This document shows positions 9,182-17,518 of a stretch of DNA of 64,000 nt, piece after piece (positions within the stretch are counted from its first letter, which is position 1; each line of letters opens with the position of its first letter). The stretch lies in the NCBI RefSeq assembly GCF_014596975.1, contig NZ_JACVXD010000008.1, positions 1 to 64,000 of the forward strand. The letters are read 5' to 3'. The notes beneath the pieces are model-generated. The model was not told the origin of the DNA, made no database searches, and worked only from the letters and a program-made list of their open reading frames with translations. Position numbers and translations under genes: made by a program. The stretch comes from Aestuariibaculum marinum (GTDB lineage: Bacteria; Bacteroidota; Bacteroidia; Flavobacteriales; Flavobacteriaceae).

Positions 9182-9368
9182 ACTTATTAAGTTTTAAATA
9201 CCTCAATGTATGAAAAAAAATCATAAAAATCTGATTTTCAAAGAAGTGAATTCTTAATAATATATAAGATTTAACACTCACATTACATTTCTATAATTAC
9301 TGAATATCACTTTTATATTATTACTTTTAGCTTTTAAAACAGAATAATAAAAACGAAGATTTATTTAA

Positions 9369-10340
9369 ATGAAAATTGACCGTTTTGTCCTGGCTATTAT
9401 AGCAACTATAATCTTAGCCTATTTTTTTCCAGAATTAGGAAGTAAAGACAGTAACATTCCCTTAGATCTAATTGGAAGTATTGGAATTGCTTTCATTTTC
9501 TTTTTCTACGGATTAAAGCTAAGCCCTGAAAAAATAAAACACGGACTTAAAAACTGGAAACTACATGTTCTTATTCAACTAACCACTTTTTTACTTTTCC
9601 CTGTTTTAATTATTTTATTTAAAGGGTTTATTAAAGGAGAAGAAGGACAAATGCTTTGGTTATCGTTTTTGTTTTTGGCAGCTCTACCATCTACCGTATC
9701 GTCATCAGTCGTTATGGTTTCTATGGCAAAGGGTAATATTCCGGCAGCTATATTCAATGCAAGTATTTCAGGTTTAATTGGTATTGTAATTACACCATTA
9801 TGGATGGGATTATTTTCAAAATTTGCAGCAACAGATTTTAACCTAGGTGAGATTTACATCAAACTTTTACTTGAAATTTTAGCGCCGGTTATCTTAGGAA
9901 TTGTGCTTCAGAAATATGGTAAACGTTTTGTTCAAAAATACCAACACCAACTCCCTTTGTTTGACAAATCTGTTATCTTACTAATTATTTACAAAAGTTA
10001 CGCACATTCCTTTGAGGACGGCGTTTTCAATTCACTTAATCTTTTAGATTTGTCGATGGTATTTACCGCAATACTTATTCTGTTTTTTGCGGTTTATTTT
10101 ATAACCGGGTTTCTATCTGAAAAATTAGGCTTTAATAGCGAAGATAAAATTACAGCGCAATTTTGTGGCACGAAAAAATCATTAGTACACGGTACGGTAT
10201 TTTCTAAAATATTATTCCCCAGCACTATGCCATTAGGATTAATACTATTACCTCTAATGCTATTTCATGCCTTACAGATATTTATCATTAGCATCATTGC
10301 TTCAAAATTAAGCAGACGCGCAGCCACTGTTTCAACTTAG
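9369..10340 (+). CDS. Bile acid:sodium symporter-family transporter
   Basis: The 323-residue protein is almost entirely hydrophobic, with nine or ten predicted membrane helices, and matches the SBF-like family (PF13593; YfeH/YocS-type). The segment FCGTKKSLVHGTVFSKILFP near residues 266-285 is characteristic of this branch. Substrates in bacteria are organic anions and are not predictable here. It ends 4 bp inside the end of the convergent lipB gene, so the two 3' ends overlap. Confidence 0.85.
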   Translation: MKIDRFVLAIIATIILAYFFPELGSKDSNIPLDLIGSIGIAFIFFFYGLKLSPEKIKHGLKNWKLHVLIQLTTFLLFPVLIILFKGFIKGEEGQMLWLSFLFLAALPSTVSSSVVMVSMAKGNIPAAIFNASISGLIGIVITPLWMGLFSKFAATDFNLGEIYIKLLLEILAPVILGIVLQKYGKRFVQKYQHQLPLFDKSVILLIIYKSYAHSFEDGVFNSLNLLDLSMVFTAILILFFAVYFITGFLSEKLGFNSEDKITAQFCGTKKSLVHGTVFSKILFPSTMPLGLILLPLMLFHALQIFIISIIASKLSRRAATVST

Positions 10341-11035
10341 ATAAATTCCGCTTCAAAAAGCGATTTAAAATGTTTCAGAAGTTTTTCTTTTACTTCAGAT
10401 TCATCAACATGATTAACTCCAAGTTCTACATTTAATGAGGTCACTGCTTTTCCGCGAATCCCACAAGGAATGATGTTATCGAAATACCCTAAATCGGCAT
10501 TTACATTTAAAGCAAATCCGTGCATGGTAACCCAGCGACTGGCACGCACCCCCATAGCACATATTTTTCGCGCAAATGGTGTTCCTACATCCAACCATAC
10601 TCCGGTTTCTCCTTCGCTTCGTTCGGCTTTTAAACCATACTCCTGCAGCGTTAGAATAATCATTTCTTCAAGAAACCGAAGGTATTTATGAATATCGGTA
10701 AAAAAGTTGTCTAAATCCAGAATGGGGTACCCTACAATTTGTCCCGGGCCATGATAGGTAATATCGCCACCTCGGTTAATTTTATAAAATGTAGCCCCTC
10801 TTTTAGATAATTCATCTTCACCTAATAACAGGTTTGAAAAATCACCACTTTTACCCAATGTATACACATGCGGATGCTCTACAAACAGAAAATAGTTATT
10901 CGTATCTTCATCGGTCTCCTCTCGTCTGTTCCTGATTTTGGAGTCTACAATACCTTTAAATAATTCCTCCTGGTAATCCCAGGTTTCTTTATAATCTTTT
11001 AATCCTAAATCCTGAAGTTGTATGCACTTATTCAT
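10337..11035 (-). CDS. lipB: Octanoyltransferase
   Basis: LipB moves octanoate from acyl carrier protein to the lipoyl domains of 2-oxoacid dehydrogenases in lipoic acid synthesis. Visible signatures are EHPHVYTLGKSG, the RGGDITYHGPGQ segment, the ARKICAMG motif with the catalytic Lys, and Cys191 in IIPCGIRGKAV. The ATG at 11035 (Met-Asn-Lys) gives 232 residues. A TTG nine bases upstream (11044) is unlikely, because it overlaps a perfect -7 box. The transcript probably starts at or within a few bases of the ATG. Confidence 0.93.
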   Translation of the reverse strand: MNKCIQLQDLGLKDYKETWDYQEELFKGIVDSKIRNRREETDEDTNNYFLFVEHPHVYTLGKSGDFSNLLLGEDELSKRGATFYKINRGGDITYHGPGQIVGYPILDLDNFFTDIHKYLRFLEEMIILTLQEYGLKAERSEGETGVWLDVGTPFARKICAMGVRASRWVTMHGFALNVNADLGYFDNIIPCGIRGKAVTSLNVELGVNHVDESEVKEKLLKHFKSLFEAEFI

Positions 11036-11041
11036 AGACCA

Positions 11042-11049
11042 CAAAATTA
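11042..11049 (-). promoter_or_regulatory. lipB: -7 box TAATTTTG of lipB
   Basis: An exact TAnnTTTG match on the minus strand, with only six bases between its end and the lipB ATG. It implies a leaderless or nearly leaderless mRNA. Confidence 0.55.
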
Positions 11050-11090
11050 AGACAAATCGAAGAACAAAAGCACTTTATTATATGGTTTAA

Positions 11091-11249
11091 CTAGTTTTTA
11101 GGATTATTCAAAATCACCAGTGCTGCAATAACTCCGGGAACCCACCCAAAAAAAGTTAGAATCAGAACAATTAAAATAGATCCGCAGCCTTTATCTAAAA
11201 CAGCTAAGGGCGGACAAATGATAGACAGTAGTACTCTCCAGAAACTCAT
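11091..11249 (-). CDS. YqaE/Pmp3-family small membrane protein
   Basis: A 52-residue frame from ATG (11249) to TAG (11091) encodes MSFWRVLLSIICPPLAVLDK at the start and ends NNPKN. It has two hydrophobic helices and the family signature ICPPLAV followed by a GWVPGVIAAL segment, matching the YqaE/Pmp3 (UPF0057) stress-associated membrane proteins, which are about 52 residues long. These proteins sit in the cytoplasmic membrane and affect ion balance in fungi and plants; the bacterial role is unclear. It stands alone between lipB and lysS. Confidence 0.9.
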   Translation of the reverse strand: MSFWRVLLSIICPPLAVLDKGCGSILIVLILTFFGWVPGVIAALVILNNPKN

Positions 11250-11421
11250 AGTTTTGATTTTTTTGTTTTTGATTGATGACTCTTATTTGACGCAAAAATA
11301 TACCATTTGTTACACCCCTTGTTCGTGAATGCAATAAACTCCTTTGTTACATGGAAAACATCCCCTATGAGAACACCAAAAATTCACATATTATTACGTA
11401 TGCTACCTTAAGGATTATGTT

Positions 11422-11429
11422 TATCTTTG
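11422..11429 (+). promoter_or_regulatory. lysS: -7 box TATCTTTG of lysS
   Basis: An exact TAnnTTTG match on the plus strand, 34 nt before the lysS ATG, at a normal leader distance. Confidence 0.6.
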
Positions 11430-11463
11430 TGCCTTTAAAAAATTATACTCAGCATTTTAGAAT

Positions 11464-13158
11464 ATGTCGCAATTATCAGAGCAAGAACTTGTACGTAGAG
11501 AAAAATTAGTAAAATTACGCGAATTAGGCGTTAATCCGTACCCAGCAGATTTATATCCTGTAACGCATACATCGAAACAGATTAAAGACCATTTTGAAGC
11601 TGACAAAAAGGTGGTTATTGCAGGTCGTTTAATGATGATTAAAGTACAGGGAAAAGCCAGTTTTGCCGAATTACAAGATGCCGAAGGAAAAATACAAGTG
11701 TATTTTAACCGTGATGAAATTTGCCCGGGCGAAGACAAAGAAAAATACAACGAGCTATTTAAAAAGCTTATCGACTTTGGAGACTTTGTTGGTATTGAAG
11801 GTGAATTATTCACAACCAAAGTAGGAGAAAAAACGGTTAAAGTAAAAGACTTCACCTTATTAAGTAAGGCCTTAAAACCACTACCATTACCAAAAGAAAA
11901 AGACGGTAAAGTATACGATGCATTTACAGATCCGGAACAACGTTACAGGCAACGTTATGCCGATTTAGTGGTTAATCCGAAGGTAAAAGACATCTTTATT
12001 AAACGTACCAAATTATTTAATGCCATGCGTTCGTTCTTTAACGACGCTGGTTATTTTGAAGTAGAAACGCCAGTATTGCAATCTATTCCCGGAGGTGCTG
12101 CTGCAAGACCCTTTGTAACGCACCATAACGCTTTAGATATTCCGTTATACATGCGTATTGCCAACGAGCTTTACTTAAAGCGTTTAATTGTTGGTGGTTT
12201 TGATGGCGTATATGAATTCTCGAAAAACTTCCGTAACGAAGGTATGGACCGCACCCACAACCCTGAGTTTACTGCTATGGAAATCTATGTATCTTACAAA
12301 GATTACAACTGGATGATGGATTTCTGTGAGCGTTTATTAGAGCATTGTGCTATGGCCGTTAACGGTTCTACCAAAGCTAAATTTGGAGAACACGAAATCG
12401 ACTTTAAAGCACCATACGCCAGAGTCACTATGGCAGATTCTATCAAACATTTTACAGGCTTTGATATTACCGGAAAAACAGAAGCTGAAATTAGAGCAGC
12501 TGCTGAAGGTATGGGGATTGAAGTTGATGACACGATGGGTAAAGGAAAACTAATTGATGAAATCTTTGGTGAAAAATGTGAAGGCAACTACATTCAACCA
12601 ACCTTTATTACAGATTACCCAAAAGAAATGAGTCCGTTATGTAAAGAACACCGCGACAATCCGGATTTAACCGAGCGTTTCGAATTAATGGTTTGTGGAA
12701 AAGAAATTGCAAATGCATATTCAGAATTAAACGACCCTATCGATCAGCGTGAACGTTTTGAGCACCAAATGGAATTAGCGAAGAAAGGTGACGATGAAGC
12801 CAATGGCGTTATTGACCACGACTTTTTACGTGCTTTAGAATACGGTATGCCTCCTACATCGGGTATGGGTATTGGTATGGACCGTTTAATTATGTTCTTG
12901 ACCAACAACCAATCTATTCAGGAAGTGTTATTCTTCCCGCAAATGAGACCAGAGAAAAAGACAGTGGCATTAAGCGATAATGAGAAAGCTATTTTCGAAG
13001 TATTAAAAGCTAAAAAATCTCTACCATTGAATGTTCTTAAAGAAGAAAGTGGCTTAAGTAACAAAGCCTGGGATAAAGGTATAAAAGCTCTAACTAAGCA
13101 TAAGTTAGCCAATGTCATTAAAACCGACAGCGATTTAATTGTCGAGCTCATTTCTTAA
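11464..13158 (+). CDS. lysS: Lysyl-tRNA synthetase, class II
   Basis: The enzyme charges tRNA-Lys with lysine in the cytoplasm. An OB-fold anticodon-binding domain occupies roughly residues 50-150 (VVIAGRLMMIKVQGKASF). The class II catalytic core follows, with motif 2 FRNEGMDRTHNPEF near 257-270 and motif 3 GMGIGMDRLIMF near 466-477. At 564 residues it is about 60 longer than E. coli LysS. The extra length is a C-terminal extension after PQMRPEK (about residues 500-564), with helical, winged-helix-like text. It has its own promoter box and is followed after 56 bp by the histidine kinase gene. Confidence 0.95.
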   Translation: MSQLSEQELVRREKLVKLRELGVNPYPADLYPVTHTSKQIKDHFEADKKVVIAGRLMMIKVQGKASFAELQDAEGKIQVYFNRDEICPGEDKEKYNELFKKLIDFGDFVGIEGELFTTKVGEKTVKVKDFTLLSKALKPLPLPKEKDGKVYDAFTDPEQRYRQRYADLVVNPKVKDIFIKRTKLFNAMRSFFNDAGYFEVETPVLQSIPGGAAARPFVTHHNALDIPLYMRIANELYLKRLIVGGFDGVYEFSKNFRNEGMDRTHNPEFTAMEIYVSYKDYNWMMDFCERLLEHCAMAVNGSTKAKFGEHEIDFKAPYARVTMADSIKHFTGFDITGKTEAEIRAAAEGMGIEVDDTMGKGKLIDEIFGEKCEGNYIQPTFITDYPKEMSPLCKEHRDNPDLTERFELMVCGKEIANAYSELNDPIDQRERFEHQMELAKKGDDEANGVIDHDFLRALEYGMPPTSGMGIGMDRLIMFLTNNQSIQEVLFFPQMRPEKKTVALSDNEKAIFEVLKAKKSLPLNVLKEESGLSNKAWDKGIKALTKHKLANVIKTDSDLIVELIS

Positions 13159-13214
13159 AACTTTTTTATATTAGAGCCTAATTAAAAACGAAATATAAAA
13201 TCTGGTAACAGCTT

Positions 13215-15275
13215 ATGATTAAAAAAATAAAAGTTGATTTAATTATAGCCGTTACCATTTTTTTTGTCCTTTCTTTAGCCAAACTCTATATCTACAAAGT
13301 ATCTAAAGATGAATACGCTTCAGTTATTGATGAAGATATTCAAGACACTGGAGAACTCATCTCAAAAGAGTTTGAAAACATTATTCGCTCAGATATTGCC
13401 CGTTTAGAAAATTTAAAAAGTCGTCTGGAATTTACCAATGGTGAATATTTTGAGAACTGGGAACACGATGCCAATTTACTGCTTGAACAAAATACCTCTT
13501 TCAAATTTATTGAATGGATAGATAGCACGATGGTGATAAGGAAGATTTTCCCTTCTGAAGAAAATAGAAAAGCACTTAATCTTGATATCTCCACACTTGA
13601 TTACCGTAGAGATGAATGGCTAAAACACGCCAAAAGCGGACTTACAAACATTACCCATTGGTTAGACCTTAAACAATCAGGAAAGGCATTTTTAGTAGAC
13701 ATCCCTGTTTATTTCGATAGCAAGTTTCAAGGAACGATTACAGCGGGTATGGATTTTAAATCTAATTTCGACCGGTTAGCCAATCACCTGGAAGACCAAT
13801 ATGTCATTGAGTTTTATGATAACAAAGGGTTTCCTTTTTATCAACTAAACAACTCAATAAAACTGAACAGTAAAGCCAATCCTGTTTATTCAAAACAATT
13901 AACAATCGATTCGGTAGACAACCAGAACTGGCAACTTAATATATACCCTTCTAAAAACCTTTTACTTGCAGAAGGGAATACTATAATCGATGTTGCATTT
14001 GTAGTTGGTATCTTTTTAGCCTTTATAGTATCGTCTTTAATCTTCTTCTATTTACAAGCTAAAAAAAGTAGTCGATTAGCACTTCAATCCAATGAAACGC
14101 TAACAAAGCTTAATCATACTTTAGAACAGGAAAAAAACAGAGCTAAAAAAGCATCGCAAGCAAAAACCGAATTCCTTTCGAATATGAGTCATGAAATTCG
14201 AACCCCATTGCATGCCATTATCGGTTTTATAGAATTACTTAAAAGCGACAACTTAACACCTACACACAAAGAGTATGTCGATTTAATGGATAAATCATCC
14301 AGCAACCTACTAAGCTTAGTTAACGATATTTTAGATTTTGATAAAATTGAATCTGGAAATACCGAACTGGAAGAACATACTTTCACACCTATAAATAAAA
14401 TTAAAAAGCTTGTCGATGTAAATCAATTTCTATTTGTAAAAAAGAATCTATACTTAAACACCAATTTTAATAATATTGCCGGCGTTACCGTTATTGGAGA
14501 CATGAACAAATTACTTCAAGTTGTTAACAACCTCCTTAAAAATGCTTTAAAATTCACAAAAACAGGCGGAGTAACTATTAACTATTCTGAAACGGTTATT
14601 AAAGAGCAACTAAAGCTCGTTATTAGTATTGAAGATACGGGCATTGGTATTCCAAAAGATAAACTTAACACCATTTTTAATCGATTTACTCAAATTGAAA
14701 ACAGCATTAAAAAAGAACACGAAGGCAGTGGTCTTGGTTTGGCCATCTGCAAGAATCTTGTAGAAATGATGGGTGGTGATATTAGCGTTGAAAGCGAACA
14801 TGATAAAGGCACAAAATTCACAGTATCCTTTATGTTTAACATCACTAAAGATATTGTGCCCAAGAACACATTAGATATAAAGAAAAGCATCAATACAGCC
14901 GATTTAAATGTTTTAATTGTTGATGACAATAACCTTAACATAATTGTCCTGAAAAAATTCCTTCAGGATTTGGGTATCCATGCCGATACAGCTAATAACG
15001 GTAAGATTGCTCTGGATTGTTTTAACGCTAAAAAATACCAGTTGATATTTATGGATATTCACATGCCGGAAATGGATGGCTGGGAAGCTACAAATTACAT
15101 TCGTGAAGTTGATAAAGATGTGATTATTTTCGGCCTCTCTGCTAATGTAACTACCGAAGCCATTAACAAAGCCATTGAAAGCGGCATGAATAATTACTTA
15201 ACAAAACCGTTTAAAAAGGAACGTTTATACAAACTATTACAGTTTCATTTTAATAACGAAACCCAATCTGTGTAA
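13215..15275 (+). CDS. Hybrid histidine kinase with CHASE-like sensor and receiver
   Basis: This 686-residue protein has an N-terminal membrane helix (about 7-27), a periplasmic CHASE-like sensor (about 28-255, with FIEWIDSTMVIRKIFP), a second membrane helix (258-280), a coiled linker, and a HisKA domain with the H-box SNMSHEIRTP (His326). An HATPase domain (DTGIGIP, GSGLGLAI) and a C-terminal receiver with Asp614 in FMDIHMPEMDGW follow. It senses an extracytoplasmic signal and should relay phosphate to its own receiver. It has no DNA-binding output domain, and no partner regulator or HPt protein is encoded nearby. It may be co-transcribed with lysS. Confidence 0.9.
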   Translation: MIKKIKVDLIIAVTIFFVLSLAKLYIYKVSKDEYASVIDEDIQDTGELISKEFENIIRSDIARLENLKSRLEFTNGEYFENWEHDANLLLEQNTSFKFIEWIDSTMVIRKIFPSEENRKALNLDISTLDYRRDEWLKHAKSGLTNITHWLDLKQSGKAFLVDIPVYFDSKFQGTITAGMDFKSNFDRLANHLEDQYVIEFYDNKGFPFYQLNNSIKLNSKANPVYSKQLTIDSVDNQNWQLNIYPSKNLLLAEGNTIIDVAFVVGIFLAFIVSSLIFFYLQAKKSSRLALQSNETLTKLNHTLEQEKNRAKKASQAKTEFLSNMSHEIRTPLHAIIGFIELLKSDNLTPTHKEYVDLMDKSSSNLLSLVNDILDFDKIESGNTELEEHTFTPINKIKKLVDVNQFLFVKKNLYLNTNFNNIAGVTVIGDMNKLLQVVNNLLKNALKFTKTGGVTINYSETVIKEQLKLVISIEDTGIGIPKDKLNTIFNRFTQIENSIKKEHEGSGLGLAICKNLVEMMGGDISVESEHDKGTKFTVSFMFNITKDIVPKNTLDIKKSINTADLNVLIVDDNNLNIIVLKKFLQDLGIHADTANNGKIALDCFNAKKYQLIFMDIHMPEMDGWEATNYIREVDKDVIIFGLSANVTTEAINKAIESGMNNYLTKPFKKERLYKLLQFHFNNETQSV

Positions 15276-15296
15276 TAGAAAAGTTTATACAATAAA

Positions 15297-15327
15297 AAAG
15301 CCCAGCAATTTTGAATTACTGGGCTTT
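15297..15327. terminator. Terminator after histidine kinase, strong on both strands
   Basis: The arms AAAGCCCAG-C-AATT and AATT-A-CTGGGCTTT flank a TTG loop, with A6 on the left and TTT on the right. The longest U-tract is on the minus strand (CTTTTTTATT), so it terminates minus-strand transcripts at least as well as the plus-strand kinase mRNA. Confidence 0.8.
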
Positions 15328-15434
15328 CACAAACTAACCAACTAAACTTAATTTATTAACTAACTAATAACTTCAATATTAAAAAGTATGAATTTTTAAT
15401 TTATGAGCATTACTTATTTCAAATAAACTACTCT
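15297..15434 (-). ncRNA. Candidate minus-strand small RNA
   Basis: A predicted transcript of about 130-140 nt starts just below the near-consensus box AATCTTTG and ends at the minus-strand terminator with its U-rich tail. It would carry the U/G-rich tract TTTAGTTGGTTAGTTTGTG before the terminator stem. No gene on this strand explains the terminator. The promoter has one mismatch in each box, so this is only a candidate. Confidence 0.3.
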
Positions 15435-15638
15435 GCAAAGATTCGGCTTTTTTCCGATGTGCTAAAGATATTTAGAAATGTTTAACACCAAAAAGTTCAA
15501 TTTTATGGCTTCTTTAAGACAAAAATCCTGAACTGTTAAAATTTTTAAGAAAAAAGTGTCTTATCTACACTAAAAATTAATTTACAGGCAACATAAACTT
15601 AATATTAAAAGATAGATTCTTCCCTATATTTTTATAAT

Positions 15639-16868
15639 ATGCCAACAAAAACCGTTTTATATTTTACATTTTTCATATTCACTCATTCATGGGCACAACA
15701 AAATATGAATATCCTAAAAAACGGCATTGACACACCAAATACATTAAGCACTCATCATTTCGGTATTTTTAGTTCGAGAATTAGTCGAAATTTTCAAATT
15801 CATGTTCCCAAATCGACATCAATTAGCTTTAACGTTTCAAGTGGAAATGTATTTCATCCCTTTGTTGAAACCTACCTGCCAAAAAAACCTGAAGTTAGAA
15901 AAGCACAAAGCGAAGTGAAATGGCATGACCGTACCTTTTTCTTCTTAGATGAAGAAACCACGCCTGCCGATTATATGAATATTAAAGTCGATGCGGTAAT
16001 TAAAGAATTCCGGTTTAATATCGACATCCCTTTAGCCGAACGTCATGAATTAGACCTTTCATTAAGGTCACATCTTATTTCTAACGGAAAATATCCGCTT
16101 TCCGTTTTAACAAGTGATGAATTTATAGAATGGACTCACAGCAATATTATAAGGAAAGAAGATCCCTATGGGCGACGCTACTACGGATTAAATCAAGGGA
16201 ACATTGAATATTTAGACCGTAATGAAAATATCTTAGAGCTGCATAACGGTGATTTTATTTTTAATGGCATAGAATTCAATCATTATTATTACCCTAATTT
16301 TAAATTCAACAAGACTAAAAACATTTTCATCAATTTTGGAAGTCATTTAGGATGGAATACATCTAAATATAATAACGCTTTAGATATTGGTGCTTCAGTA
16401 AATGGCATAAAAACATTAACTTTAAAAAACAGCTACCTTCTTAATCTGGGACTGGGGTTTAATATTTTACGTAAAAACATTATCAATTTTAAAGATCCTA
16501 TGGACTTCGGTAACAATCCTTTCTTAGGAACAGGTGAGGCCGACATAGAATTGACAAAATTCACCAAAAACAGGCATTATCATGCCTTTGGAGTTAACTA
16601 CCAACTTCAAAGCCGATATAATAAAAAAGAAGAAGCTTCATACTATCAACTCATTGGAAAATGGCAAGAGATTCGAGGCGGTTGGCATCATGGCATATCC
16701 ACGTTATACAAGACATTAACATATTGGACTTTCACCTATACCTACGCCTGGAAAACGGCTAAGCTTTCGGTTTATCTTAAAGAGGATTTTCTCGTAAATA
16801 ACGCCGCAGATTTGCAAACGGGTATTAATTTCACCTTCCCGCTATCCCTTCACAACACCCCTAATTAA
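15639..16868 (+). CDS. Secreted or outer-membrane protein of unknown function
   Basis: This 409-residue protein has a signal peptide ending at HSWAQ (residue 20). It then shows alternating hydrophobic and polar strands with many Tyr, Phe and Trp, consistent with an outer-membrane barrel. A segment PFLGTGEADIEL near residue 298 and a final FTFPLSL strand fit that view. It loosely resembles DUF3187-type proteins, but I cannot confirm that. No ribosome binding site is obvious. A Spy-like periplasmic protein gene follows after 94 bp, so the pair may be transcribed together up to the terminator at 17482. Confidence 0.5.
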   Translation: MPTKTVLYFTFFIFTHSWAQQNMNILKNGIDTPNTLSTHHFGIFSSRISRNFQIHVPKSTSISFNVSSGNVFHPFVETYLPKKPEVRKAQSEVKWHDRTFFFLDEETTPADYMNIKVDAVIKEFRFNIDIPLAERHELDLSLRSHLISNGKYPLSVLTSDEFIEWTHSNIIRKEDPYGRRYYGLNQGNIEYLDRNENILELHNGDFIFNGIEFNHYYYPNFKFNKTKNIFINFGSHLGWNTSKYNNALDIGASVNGIKTLTLKNSYLLNLGLGFNILRKNIINFKDPMDFGNNPFLGTGEADIELTKFTKNRHYHAFGVNYQLQSRYNKKEEASYYQLIGKWQEIRGGWHHGISTLYKTLTYWTFTYTYAWKTAKLSVYLKEDFLVNNAADLQTGINFTFPLSLHNTPN

Positions 16869-16962
16869 AACAGAATCAACTGTTAATAATCGTTAAAATT
16901 GAAATAGACATTAAACCTTTTTAATTTTTATTGGTCATAGATACAAATAAAACTATTAAACG

Positions 16963-17442
16963 ATGAAAAAAATTATAGCTATCGCAATTGCTTTGATATC
17001 ATTACAAGGCATTGCGCAAGAGAGAAGACAATTTGCAGATCGTATGGAGAGACCTCATAGAATGAACGACCTTACTCCAGAACAAGCCGCAACGCTTAGA
17101 ACAAAAAAAATGACCTTACATTACGATTTAACAAAATCTCAGCAAGATGATATATACAAGTTGAACTTAGAAAATGCCAAGGCGAGAAAAGACATGATGG
17201 AGTCTATGAAAGCGAAAAAATCCAGTGGCGATTGGCAAAAACCCACAAGTGAGGAACGTTACAAAATGATGAATGACCGTTTGGACCATCAAATAGCTGT
17301 TAAAGCTAAAATGAAAATTATCTTAAATGAAGAGCAATTTTCTAAATGGGAAGACACTCAGGCTAAAATGAAACAAAGAGGTCAGAAAATGAAAAAAAAC
17401 ATGTCTCAAAGATCATTTGAAGGCAAAAGAAATAGAAAATAA
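16963..17442 (+). CDS. Spy/CpxP-like periplasmic protein
   Basis: This 159-residue protein has a cleavable signal (ending GIAQ, residue 18) and a highly charged, all-helical mature part rich in Lys, Met and Arg. It has LTPEQAATLRTKKM near residues 36-49, similar to the LTxxQ motif, and a second NEEQFSKWED repeat. Spy and CpxP proteins are periplasmic chaperones or stress regulators; the same role is inferred here. The basic tail (KKNMSQRSFEGKRNRK) is unusual in its charge. It is followed by a strong terminator at 17482-17510. Confidence 0.65.
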   Translation: MKKIIAIAIALISLQGIAQERRQFADRMERPHRMNDLTPEQAATLRTKKMTLHYDLTKSQQDDIYKLNLENAKARKDMMESMKAKKSSGDWQKPTSEERYKMMNDRLDHQIAVKAKMKIILNEEQFSKWEDTQAKMKQRGQKMKKNMSQRSFEGKRNRK

Positions 17443-17481
17443 TATAGTTTAGTTAGTTTTTGACTATAGTTTGGTTGGTTA

Positions 17482-17510
17482 AAAGCGCGTTTCGTTTAGA
17501 AACGCGCTTT
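17482..17510 (+). terminator. Strong terminator after Spy-like gene
   Basis: The 12-bp arms AAAGCGCGTTTC and GAAACGCGCTTT surround a 5-nt loop and are followed by TTTT. The left A-run also lets it serve the convergent hemL gene. A U/G-rich tract GTTTGGTTGGTT lies directly before it (17469-17480), like those before the terminators at 15297 and 52513. Confidence 0.9.
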
Positions 17511-17518
17511 TTTTGTTG

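Larger units (their letters stand above)
15276..15638. other. 363-bp gap after histidine kinase
   Basis: The gap contains the terminator at 15297-15327 and, read on the minus strand, a U/G-rich tract ending in TTTAGTTGGTTAGTTTGTG directly above it. A near-consensus minus-strand promoter (TTTA-N19-AATCTTTG) has its -7 box at 15436-15443. Together these outline a possible minus-strand small RNA. No coding frame is convincing. Confidence 0.5.

Noticed and set aside
11457..11855. 132-codon open frame antisense to lysS
   Set aside because: Ser-rich low-information text opposite the LysS OB fold; typical shadow frame.
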